From Pelagicoccus mobilis (GTDB taxonomy: Bacteria > Verrucomicrobiota > Verrucomicrobiia > Opitutales > Opitutaceae): a stretch of DNA of 64,000 nucleotides. The notes below the pieces were generated by a model. It was given only the letters and a program-made list of their open reading frames with translations, did no database searches and had not been told where the DNA came from. Position 1 is the stretch's first letter, and the number at the start of each line of letters is the position of its first letter. Positions 25,701 through 32,602 of the stretch are shown here, in pieces. The position numbers were made by a program, and so were the translations under genes. Location: assembly GCF_016595505.1 (NCBI RefSeq), contig NZ_JAENIL010000031.1:1-64000 (forward strand), written 5' to 3'.

Positions 25701-26684
25701 ACCTGGATACGTAGGAAGACAGTGACCTCCCACATTCAAAGCCACCGCATTTTGGATAAACAGATTCCTGTCAACAAGCCCTCCCGACCTGGCTTGAATG
25801 CCATGGGCAGCACCCCGGGCACTGATATTGCCTCGAATGATTCCTCCTTCGACAATATCGCAATTTATGTAAACGTTATGATTGTACTTATTCGCACCCG
25901 CTCCTGGCACGTCTTCGCTCCATCCATTGTGATCAAAGAAGTTCTCCTCCACTAGATAGCTCCCATCAACATCCCCTCCCATGAAGAGTCCCTGAATCTT
26001 ATCATGAGAATTGGAGGTATTATTAACCCAAGCGTCCAATATTATATTCCTTCGAATCCTAACATCAGTCACTAGGTTACCCCCATAGGAAATGACAGTG
26101 GTCATGCCGAATCGAATCTTACAATCCTCTATCAGCAAGTCAGCGCCACCACCTACGAAACGAAGAACCTCCTCGCAATTACTATTGGTATAATCTGGCG
26201 AAAACGGATCGCTATTGGACTTATAAATATCAAGACCCACGAAAGCCTGATAATCTCGAGCCTGACCATTCCAATCAATGAACTTCTTTAGTATCTTCAC
26301 AACCGGTCGCTCACCACTCGCCCCATAGTAGGACATTACCAGTGGCTCGTCTGCACTTCGCCCGTTTTTCCAACGGCCAAGCAACACACTTGTTTCAACC
26401 GGAAACACATCTCCTCTTTTCAGAAGCAAGTGATCGGGATACCCATCTCGTATCAAAGCATCGGCAGCGAGAATCGTTTTCTTCGGGGTCGATGGCGACA
26501 GTCCGTCATTGGCATCGTCACCTTCTGAATTGCTTACATAGACAATTAGCGAGTCAGCGCTCGGCGTAATCTGAGTCCATCCATAACTATCCACGGAAAC
26601 CGCGGCATGAGAAAGATTGCTCGTGAACAGGGCAACCAGCAGTGCGCACCAACGCAGCACAGACCTATTGATCTTTAGATACAT
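22719..26684 (-). CDS. Secreted beta-helix protein with five Ig-like (BIG2) and three carbohydrate-binding modules
   Basis: 1321 residues from the ATG at 26684, giving the signal peptide MYLKINRSVLRWCALLVALF...SHA. The frame is open for 108 more codons upstream, but these are not protein-like. Residues about 25-480 form a right-handed beta-helix of the pectate-lyase-like type, opening with the cap SEGDDANDGLSPSTPKKTI. Then follow two BIG2 domains, a CBM6/35-like module (YQAEEYD to GGPNLDELSI), two BIG2, a second module (YQAEALS to GGPNLDEVEV), one BIG2 and a last module (GGPNLDEISV). Repeats of VTGVxLxP and NDGGFTDT mark the BIG2 units. A lyase or hydrolase role is possible, but no catalytic site is certain. 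A one-module paralogue lies at 36748-38436. The third module has lost the YQAE start. Confidence 0.88.
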   Translation of the reverse strand: MYLKINRSVLRWCALLVALFTSNLSHAAVSVDSYGWTQITPSADSLIVYVSNSEGDDANDGLSPSTPKKTILAADALIRDGYPDHLLLKRGDVFPVETSVLLGRWKNGRSADEPLVMSYYGASGERPVVKILKKFIDWNGQARDYQAFVGLDIYKSNSDPFSPDYTNSNCEEVLRFVGGGADLLIEDCKIRFGMTTVISYGGNLVTDVRIRRNIILDAWVNNTSNSHDKIQGLFMGGDVDGSYLVEENFFDHNGWSEDVPGAGANKYNHNVYINCDIVEGGIIRGNISARGAAHGIQARSGGLVDRNLFIQNAVALNVGGHCLPTYPGVVTFPNRAWQNVVLSGRFMDMDNIENNYNNNYLRSAAIWGIDGGGGKIEGVLVEDNVVANRIADGTNRSYLDLDSGVFVNNVSHNWDPALDTFDPSWPHPDDDAGDYFASIGGTDSTLDYLDWLRNRPLGVLPWQMTAYSAINYIREGFNRAPVSGYYLYDGTTIVNVTGVDVSPSSATIQGIDTLQLSETVTPSDATNKNVVWSSSDTSVAVVDPNGLVSSVAPGTAVVTATTNDGGFTDTAIITVAAVSPSGVSVVPGMAEIAIGQVLELTEVVAPANATNKDVTWSSADSSIATVDADGAITGIALGSTTISATTVQGGHVGSSSVLVSPTAPVPASTYQAEEYDAISDAQVSAAFLGFNGSGFVDYGGNGAWVEWQTVDAGPLGGLVNAELRYANGSAGNRQCSVSVNGQFVQNVDFASTGTWNDWGTEPLFLSLSAGLNTVRVTAITGSGGPNLDELSIAGSGTLEPVTGVSLSPAGGTVSEGDSLQLTATISPANASNQGVSWSSNDASVATVSANGVVTGVAAGSATITVTTSDGGFTDTSLITVVSSNVAVTGVDLTPSAVSIVEGDTVQLTAGVLPANATNQAVSWSTSDATVATVDANGLVSGVAAGTANITVTTSDGGFTDSTAVTVNAVTPVPTIVYQAEALSASSGGSVKTHTSGYNGSGFFDFGGNGSWMEWNDINGGASGGTATLAFRYGNGGATDRRCELTVNGNVIQNVDFAPGGAWTDWVLVEVEVTLQSGNNTVRLTANTSSGGPNLDEVEVDDLGSTVILVTGVTVQPDLILTVGEAEYMTATIAPAEATEQSVTWTSSDTNVATVGFDGLVAAQGVGNAVITATTTDGGFTDTATVSVSVTEPIPAATHAGESPTSSSGCVASTLNGGYNGSGYLDFGGNGTWAEWGMIDGGSNGGAATLTFRYANGSGGNRQCSLSVNGATIQNVAFAPSGSWTTWVTVQAVVSLDPGLNAVRLTVNTGSGGPNLDEISVE
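22725..25205 (-). repeat. Internal BIG2/CBM module repeats
   Basis: Within the beta-helix gene, carbohydrate-binding modules at about 22725-23095, 23385-23760 and 24300-24690 share long near-identical stretches around the codons for GGPNLDE and NGSGF. BIG2 units are at about 23105-23355, 23770-24010, 24030-24285, 24700-24945 and 24955-25205. The similarity is visible in DNA as well as protein, which indicates duplication and makes the region prone to recombination or assembly error. Confidence 0.75.
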
Positions 26685-27402
26685 ACAAAAACTCGTTTCG
26701 GTTAACTTCAAGGCATATTGAATCCCCCCAAACGCTCTCCTTGCAGCCATGGGCTGGCCCCACAATCTGCTTGCAAACAGATATACGGGGACACAGCCGA
26801 CCGCTCGACGCACCGGGCATTTGATCCTGGAACGCTGAAAGGAAAGTATTAGCAGGGGGTTAACGATAGCGAAAAAAGCGCCCGCATGGGGCACTCGAGT
26901 CTGGATCCAAACAAGGGAGTGACAACTACCCTTGCCCACTACTATAGCGCTCGCCCAAAGACTTTTGTATGTAAGTTTGCGAAATAGATTCTTGATTTTG
27001 CGTTGCAAGCACTCCGGTGCCTTTCTCCCTCATCTGCAATCACTTAAACAGCACAAAAACGATTACTACCCACCCTAAAAACAACGCCCTAAGCAATTCC
27101 TCCCTTACAAGGCTACACTCCCCCATGTCCCATCAAGCGGGGATCTCTATTCAATCCATGCTAGAGGCACCCCAAAAGCTCTCTTTTTCCCGATTAAGAA
27201 GAGTCAGAGCTGCCACGACTCCACCGGAGCCAATGTCGCAATGCAGGAAATGTGTACAAATTTAGTATCCATAATTTGGATCTAATGGAGACAACAAAAT
27301 CATTGCTCTGACTCTATTTCAGTCCCCGTCCTCCGACAAAACTCCTCTGGAGCATGGGGAGCAAAACTTAGACCGTCTTCTACCGAACGCTTTCCTCAAA
27401 CG
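26685..27402. other. Intergenic region without a supported gene (718 bp)
   Basis: Between the beta-helix gene start and the AraC gene stop. Short open frames exist on both strands (for example 27017-27265), but none has a family-like composition, a start signal or a plausible signal peptide. It should hold the promoter of the beta-helix gene. I see no 13-bp regulon site here. Confidence 0.5.
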
Positions 27403-28206
27403 CTACCCAGCACCGCCACTCTGGCTTCGAAATTCGCGCGGGCTGACGCCATACTCTCTTTTAAATGCCCTTCCAAAGCTGTCGCTTGCAGCGTAACCGC
27501 AAGACAGGGAAACCGTCTCCACATCAAGCGAGGAGCCAAGCAGCATCGCCCGTCCGCGCTCCAGCCTCAATCGCCTCAAATGGTTTCCAGGCGACTCGCC
27601 ATAGCGCTCTTTAAAGCTTCGCGCTAAGTGTTCCCGACTCATACCGAGCTCGTCTGCCAATTCTGCCACTGTAATGGGATTCACATGACGCATCTCGATC
27701 GCGTTGTAACAATAAGCTACCGGATCCCTCAACCGGCCGACTCCATTTTTTTCCCGGCTCACCGCCAATAAAAACCGGTAGAGTAACTCGGCCATCTCCA
27801 AACGATCCCGAAACCTCCGATTCTCGAATCTCTCTAGAATCTCATCGAATAGACGTACCGTCTCACCGAGACCCTCGATGGAACACACATCGCCCCCATA
27901 TCGAAAGATCTGCGCACAGATGGAATCCGCCAATTCCCCTTCCATGGCGATGAAAGAAAGTTCGTAGACGCCGCGAAACTCAAGCGGATAGCCATAGGCT
28001 GATCCGTCGCCATGGTGAAAAACCATCATCTCACCTTCCATCACATCTCGTCGATCCCCATCATGCGTCTCCAAAAAAGCGCGCCCCGACAGGGTCCGCT
28101 GAAACACCCACTGACTTCCCCCGTTCCGCCCTCGGTTCTCCCAGTAATACGAGGGGGTTGAATACTCCTCGCGCGAGGCGGCGATCAATTTCAAATACGG
28201 ATCCAT
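27403..28206 (-). CDS. AraC-family transcriptional regulator
   Basis: A 267-residue regulator. The N-terminal about 150 residues form a cupin-like ligand-binding domain (MEGEMMVFHHGDGSAYGYP). The C-terminal about 100 residues are the double helix-turn-helix: ITVAELADELGMSREHLAR, ESPGNHLRRLRLERGRAML, then VSLSCGYAASDSFGRAFKRE and GVSPREFR. It is divergent from the GH4 gene with a 105-bp shared region, so it probably controls GH4 and perhaps itself in response to a sugar (inference). Confidence 0.93.
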   Translation of the reverse strand: MDPYLKLIAASREEYSTPSYYWENRGRNGGSQWVFQRTLSGRAFLETHDGDRRDVMEGEMMVFHHGDGSAYGYPLEFRGVYELSFIAMEGELADSICAQIFRYGGDVCSIEGLGETVRLFDEILERFENRRFRDRLEMAELLYRFLLAVSREKNGVGRLRDPVAYCYNAIEMRHVNPITVAELADELGMSREHLARSFKERYGESPGNHLRRLRLERGRAMLLGSSLDVETVSLSCGYAASDSFGRAFKREYGVSPREFRSQSGGAG

Positions 28207-28311
28207 ATATAGTCAGTGAAACGAGGCGGCATTTTCGATATCACATATAGCCGTTTCCAATCAACTTTTTCCTATCGGCCAATCCTACAGAGAATGATCA
28301 CAGTCTGAATC

Positions 28312-29649
28312 ATGCAGACAAAAGTAACCCTCATTGGCGCAGGCTCCGTGGTCTTCGCCCAAAACCTCATTTCCGACCTTCTTCAATTCGAGGAGTTCTC
28401 GGAGATACATATCTGCCTCATGGACATCGATCCGGAGCGACTAAAGGTCGCCGAGGTCATGACGCAAAAGATAATCGCCAAACTGGGAGTTCCAGCAACC
28501 GCGTCTGCAACAATCGATCGGACCGAGGCGGTGCGTGGAGCCAACTACGTCATCTGCACTATACAAGTGGGTGGATACAAACCGGGCACGGTTATCGACT
28601 TCGAGATCCCCAAGAAATACGGCTTAAAGCAAACCATAGCGGACACACTTGGCATCGGCGGCATCTTTCGGGCCCTCCGTACTATCCCGAAGCTAATCGA
28701 TATCGCGAGGGATATCGAAACCGTCGGAGCGCCTGATTGCCTATTCCTAAACTACACCAACCCCATGGCCATGAACTGCATGGCAGTGGATAAAGCAGTA
28801 GGCATTCCCATGGTTGGACTTTGCCACAGCGTCCAAGGCACTAGCGAACAGCTTTCAAATTACCTGGGCTTGGACCATGCAGACGTCAGCTACAAGGTCG
28901 CTGGAATTAACCACATGGCCTTCTTCCTAGAGTTCAAGCATCGCGGACAGGATGCCTATCCCTTACTCTTCAAGAAACTGGAAGACAGCCGTTTCAAGAA
29001 AGACAAAGTGCGCTTCGAAATGATGCGACGCCTGGGCTATTTCGTTACCGAGTCCTCCGAGCACCAAGCTGAATATACCCCCTATTTCATCCATCATGGT
29101 CAAGACGTTATCGATCAGTTCGAGATACCTATCGACGAGTATATCCGCCGCTGTGAATCGAACATTGATACTTGGATACAAACAGAAAAAGACCTACTCG
29201 AGAGTGACGGAGAGATCACGATAAAGCCTCAAACTCACGAATACGGATCCTACATCATCCACTCCATCGAAACAGGGAAACCTCGCGTCATCTATGGCAA
29301 CGTCCCGAATACCGGACTCGTAACCAACCTCCCTGAAAGATGCTGCGTGGAACTCCCCGTACTCGTCGACAAATCAGGTCTGCAGCCGACTTTTATCGGC
29401 AAACTCCCACCCCAGCTCGCCGCAATCTGCCGCAGCAACATCAACCCGCAAGAACTCACTGTCGAGGCTGCGTTAACCGGCAAACGGGAACACATATACC
29501 ACGCTGCCATGGCAGACCCTCACACTGCTGCCACCCTCCCACTAGACAAGATCTGGGCCATGTGCGACGAACTCATCGAAGCTCATAGTAAAGAGGGCTA
29601 CTTCCCGAAATTCACCAACTCCATCCGCAACACCAGCCGCGGCTTCTAG
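28312..29649 (+). CDS. GH4-family NAD/Mn-dependent glycosidase (alpha-galactosidase-like)
   Basis: A 445-residue cytoplasmic GH4 enzyme. The dinucleotide fold is VTLIGAGSVVFAQNLISDLL at the N-terminus, followed by LMDIDPERL. LFLNYTNPMAMN and the metal-site motif GLCHSVQGTSEQ are conserved, as is the second metal-ligand region AGINHMAFFLEF. GH4 enzymes cleave glycosides by transient NAD oxidation at C3 and elimination, needing NAD and a divalent metal. The CHSV motif is the one found in MelA-type alpha-galactosidases, so alpha-galactosidase is the first guess; an alpha-glucuronidase or galacturonidase is the alternative. It is divergent from the AraC regulator. Confidence 0.93.
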   Translation: MQTKVTLIGAGSVVFAQNLISDLLQFEEFSEIHICLMDIDPERLKVAEVMTQKIIAKLGVPATASATIDRTEAVRGANYVICTIQVGGYKPGTVIDFEIPKKYGLKQTIADTLGIGGIFRALRTIPKLIDIARDIETVGAPDCLFLNYTNPMAMNCMAVDKAVGIPMVGLCHSVQGTSEQLSNYLGLDHADVSYKVAGINHMAFFLEFKHRGQDAYPLLFKKLEDSRFKKDKVRFEMMRRLGYFVTESSEHQAEYTPYFIHHGQDVIDQFEIPIDEYIRRCESNIDTWIQTEKDLLESDGEITIKPQTHEYGSYIIHSIETGKPRVIYGNVPNTGLVTNLPERCCVELPVLVDKSGLQPTFIGKLPPQLAAICRSNINPQELTVEAALTGKREHIYHAAMADPHTAATLPLDKIWAMCDELIEAHSKEGYFPKFTNSIRNTSRGF

Positions 29650-29690
29650 GGCACCACTAACACCACCTGCAAAAAGGTTTGAGCAAAATT

Positions 29691-29757
29691 GGTAGCGCCC
29701 GCTGTCCCTAGCGGGCACCCCCAAAACACAATGGCCGCAGGGACAGCGGCCGCTACC
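29691..29757. repeat. GC-rich inverted repeat (REP-like)
   Basis: GGTAGCGCCCGCTGTCCC at 29691-29708 is the near-exact reverse complement of GGGACAGCGGCCGCTACC at 29740-29757. The arms are separated by about 31 bases. The element lies between the convergent GH4 and lectin-like genes. Its form resembles REP/BIME elements that occur many times per genome; copy number cannot be judged from this window, where it occurs once. Confidence 0.7.
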
Positions 29758-29872
29758 CTCTACAGCCGCACATTATCAATCTTTTTTGCGGACGGGATAA
29801 TACAGTTTTCAGCCCAGTCTTGTCGTTTTTGATCACCTACAATCGAAAAATCAAGCAGCGGTCACCGCCCTC

Positions 29873-30619
29873 TCATTCCAAAACCGTTATCCGCACGTCG
29901 TCATAACGCGTGCTGCGCTCGTAGTGCATGTAGATACCGAAGTAGCCCCCGCGCTTTAGGTTATGGGCATCTAAGGAAATGAAGGGTTCGCCATTCATGG
30001 TCCAATCGATCCGCTTGGCCTCGACATCCACATCGATCCTCACATCCACCCATTCTCCTAGGTACGACCTTCCGGGCAGTATCAGCCCATCAATTACATT
30101 ACCGCGAATATAGGCGTCCAGAACTGTCTCGTCCGTTCCGGGCAATTGATTCTCGTAGCCAATCTCGACTCCGTCGAAACCTCCCTTGCCTGCGCCCAGA
30201 AGGTAAAAGATCTGATCGTTGTCCGCCTTGAATTGTTTGAGTTCGATACGGTACTTTTTCGCGTCATCGGGAATCACCGCCTTGGCCGTGATCCGATTGG
30301 GACACTGGCTGCGATAAGCGCCAGAACGCCCCGCTTGGATCATCTCGCTGGTACCGGGCTCCACCACATAAAAAGCCTGCTCCCAGTCCCCTTCGAAATA
30401 ACTGTAGTTCCAACCGTAGTGCCACTTCTTCAACAAATGGCCTTCAAGCAGGGAATTCGTCTTATACACCTTGCTGGTCGCATTCTTGGTCAGCTCGGCT
30501 TCATAGGATTCCTCCCCATTGAAATCGTCGAAGAAAATCTCCTGCGGTTCCGCCTGAATCAGCTTCGAAAAGCCGCATATGCAAAGAATAGTTAAACCGA
30601 CAACACTTACTTTTTTCAT
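29873..30619 (-). CDS. Secreted concanavalin-like beta-sandwich protein
   Basis: 248 residues from the ATG at 30619; the 58 extra upstream codons overlap the symporter gene and are not native. The signal peptide is MKKVSVVGLTILCICGFSKLIQA. The rest looks like a jelly-roll/ConA-type domain: IFFDDFNGEE, then GEWVDVRIDVDVEAKRIDWTMNG and GGYFGIYMHYERSTRYDDVRITV at the end. I do not recognise a specific enzyme family; it may bind or cleave a glycan. The start lies two bases from the symporter stop codon, so the two genes are translationally coupled. Confidence 0.8.
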   Translation of the reverse strand: MKKVSVVGLTILCICGFSKLIQAEPQEIFFDDFNGEESYEAELTKNATSKVYKTNSLLEGHLLKKWHYGWNYSYFEGDWEQAFYVVEPGTSEMIQAGRSGAYRSQCPNRITAKAVIPDDAKKYRIELKQFKADNDQIFYLLGAGKGGFDGVEIGYENQLPGTDETVLDAYIRGNVIDGLILPGRSYLGEWVDVRIDVDVEAKRIDWTMNGEPFISLDAHNLKRGGYFGIYMHYERSTRYDDVRITVLE

Positions 30620-30621
30620 AA

Positions 30622-32481
30622 CTAACGCTTCGTTTCCAATTCCTGGTATTCCATTATTTCCTCTCCCTCCGGGTAGAGCTTCAACAAGAAGAAGCGGGTA
30701 CCGAAAATCCCCAGTCCAATAAAGCAGCAGGCCAACAATCCCCCCAACCAGTAGGTCAGCAAGAAGCACATTGCGGCAAACCAGCCTCCCCACACAATCG
30801 CTAGGATTGAGGCTGTCAGGGCGATCTGAATACTGATCGGATCTGGAGCAGCCACCTTACCACCCAAGGTGCTGCGTACTGGTCCCCAGAAACCGAAGGG
30901 ACGCATACGCCGATAAAATTCAGTTAGCTTATCCATCGGCTCGGGTTTCGACATCAACATCACGACGAATGCGAAAGTAGTACAGGCGAGGCCCGCCACC
31001 GTGTTGCGCGTCACGTAGAAGGCGTCATTCCCCTCCAAGCCCATGAACTGCACCAATCCTACCACAAACGGCTTGCCGAAAGGCGACAGAATAAACGCAA
31101 ATACGACCAGCGAGAAGAGCTGGGAAGCGACTTCGGCATTCCCGTTCACTCGCCACCAAACGAGTCGCAACAGCTTAAACCAGCCACCGCCCAGAGTAAT
31201 CGTCAATGCGAAGTAACCGAGATACAGGATGTCATCCACGAAAATCCCAATCAAAATCGTATTCAGAGCTGCCAGTGTCATGACGACCTGCGTCGCCCGA
31301 ACATAGTGCTTTTCGCTCTTCCCCTTGGCGATAAACGGACGATACAAGTCGTTCACGAATACGGAGCCCGTCAGGTGGATGTTGCTATCGAAAGACGACA
31401 TGAACGCGCAGAGAAAACCGGCGACCATTAAGCCCATCAGCCCCACTGGCAGGTACTGCGAAGCCAAAGTCGGAAAGACTCGCTCCCAATCCGGAATCTC
31501 TCCTCCTTCCGGAGTCATCAGTGGATCAAAGTTATCCAGAAGGTAGGCATCGCTCACCAGAAACATGCCTATCAGGCCAATCGCAATGAATGGAAAACCT
31601 CGTAACAAGAATCCGACTACGCTTTTGAAGATCAAAGAATAGATTACCTCCCGCTCGTCCTTCAGACTCAAGGTTCGCTGCATGCCTGGGTTAAAACCAC
31701 CGTGATCCAGGAGCGGGTTGATGAAGAACATGTAGACGATGATAATGCTGAAGGGCTGCAGAAACTGCAGGTACTTGCTGTTATCGCCCGAGAGAGCATC
31801 GATATTTTCGTGCAAGCCGACGCTTCCCCCAATCTTCGAGTAGACGAGAATCAAAAGTACATACAAGGGCACGATGGCGATGATGAACTCGATCAAGTCA
31901 GTCCAAAAGATGCCACGTGCTCCCGCAGCCGCGGAATAGACCAAGGCGATCGCCACCACGCCAATCACCGCAATCGTTTCGGTCGAAACGTTCAATCCCG
32001 CCACTTCGACATACGTGGGTAGCCCTAAAATGACCGTCACCACTTTTTTAATACCGACCAGTCCAATCGCGGCCCAGATGGACGTAACGAATCCCCCGAA
32101 AACCACCGTATCGAACACGCGGGCGAAATTCGCCTTCCACCCCGTGTAGCGCGCTTCGTAAAACTCCATCTGCGTCTTGAATCGGGCTCGTCGCCACAGG
32201 CGCTCGAAGAAGACGCCTTGGATACAGGCCTTCATGGCGAATCCCCACATCTGCATCAGGCCCATCACCCCGTCCTGGCGCACCTTGCGCGAGTCCTGCA
32301 GCATACTGCTGGTGTTCAAGCCTACCGCCACGTCCGATACCCCGACTAGCCACCACGGCATCTTTCGCCCCGCCACCAGATACTCGGAGGTATCCGAGCT
32401 CGACTTGCGAGAAAGCCCAATTCCAACAAAAACCAAGCCAATCAGAACAAGGCCAACGATGAGGTAATCAATCCAATGCAC
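30622..32481 (-). CDS. Sodium/solute symporter (SSS family)
   Basis: A 619-residue inner-membrane symporter, different from the one at 4563-6299. The N-terminus is YLIVGLVLIGLVFVGIGLS, followed by SEYLVAGRKMPWWLVGVSDVA and GLNTSSMLQDSRKVR. About 14 membrane segments are visible, with GFLCAFMSSFDSNIHL in the conserved mid-late region and a long C-terminal extension. It probably imports the sugar or oligosaccharide handled by the neighbouring GH78. A regulon-type site lies about 80 bp upstream of the start. Confidence 0.92.
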   Translation of the reverse strand: MHWIDYLIVGLVLIGLVFVGIGLSRKSSSDTSEYLVAGRKMPWWLVGVSDVAVGLNTSSMLQDSRKVRQDGVMGLMQMWGFAMKACIQGVFFERLWRRARFKTQMEFYEARYTGWKANFARVFDTVVFGGFVTSIWAAIGLVGIKKVVTVILGLPTYVEVAGLNVSTETIAVIGVVAIALVYSAAAGARGIFWTDLIEFIIAIVPLYVLLILVYSKIGGSVGLHENIDALSGDNSKYLQFLQPFSIIIVYMFFINPLLDHGGFNPGMQRTLSLKDEREVIYSLIFKSVVGFLLRGFPFIAIGLIGMFLVSDAYLLDNFDPLMTPEGGEIPDWERVFPTLASQYLPVGLMGLMVAGFLCAFMSSFDSNIHLTGSVFVNDLYRPFIAKGKSEKHYVRATQVVMTLAALNTILIGIFVDDILYLGYFALTITLGGGWFKLLRLVWWRVNGNAEVASQLFSLVVFAFILSPFGKPFVVGLVQFMGLEGNDAFYVTRNTVAGLACTTFAFVVMLMSKPEPMDKLTEFYRRMRPFGFWGPVRSTLGGKVAAPDPISIQIALTASILAIVWGGWFAAMCFLLTYWLGGLLACCFIGLGIFGTRFFLLKLYPEGEEIMEYQELETKR

Positions 32482-32557
32482 GGTATCAAAACGTAAACTC
32501 TAGCGGGAAACCTCCAAGAGAGCCCATCATCGATGAGATCAACAAACCCAGCACATA

Positions 32558-32571
32558 TTTACCCCGTAAAA
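32558..32571. promoter_or_regulatory. Candidate regulon operator (TTTACCCCGTAAAA)
   Basis: TTTACCCCGTAAAA keeps the CCCGTAAA core of the recurrent site. It lies 77-90 bp upstream of the symporter start at 32481 and just after the GH78 stop codon, so it can serve as an operator only for the symporter operon. Confidence 0.55.
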
Positions 32572-32602
32572 CGCGTTCCGCCCCAAACTCGAAATCGACT
32601 CC

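Noticed and set aside
26685-27008. 108-residue upstream extension of the beta-helix protein
   Set aside because: Would put the signal peptide in the middle of the protein; the ATG at 26684 is correct.
27017-27265. 82-codon open frame in the 718-bp gap
   Set aside because: Composition is not protein-like, there is no start signal, and the same region has short frames on the other strand; treated as chance.
29789-29800. GGACGGGATAA near the end of the GH4/lectin gap
   Set aside because: Partial match to the 13-bp site but not upstream of any gene start.
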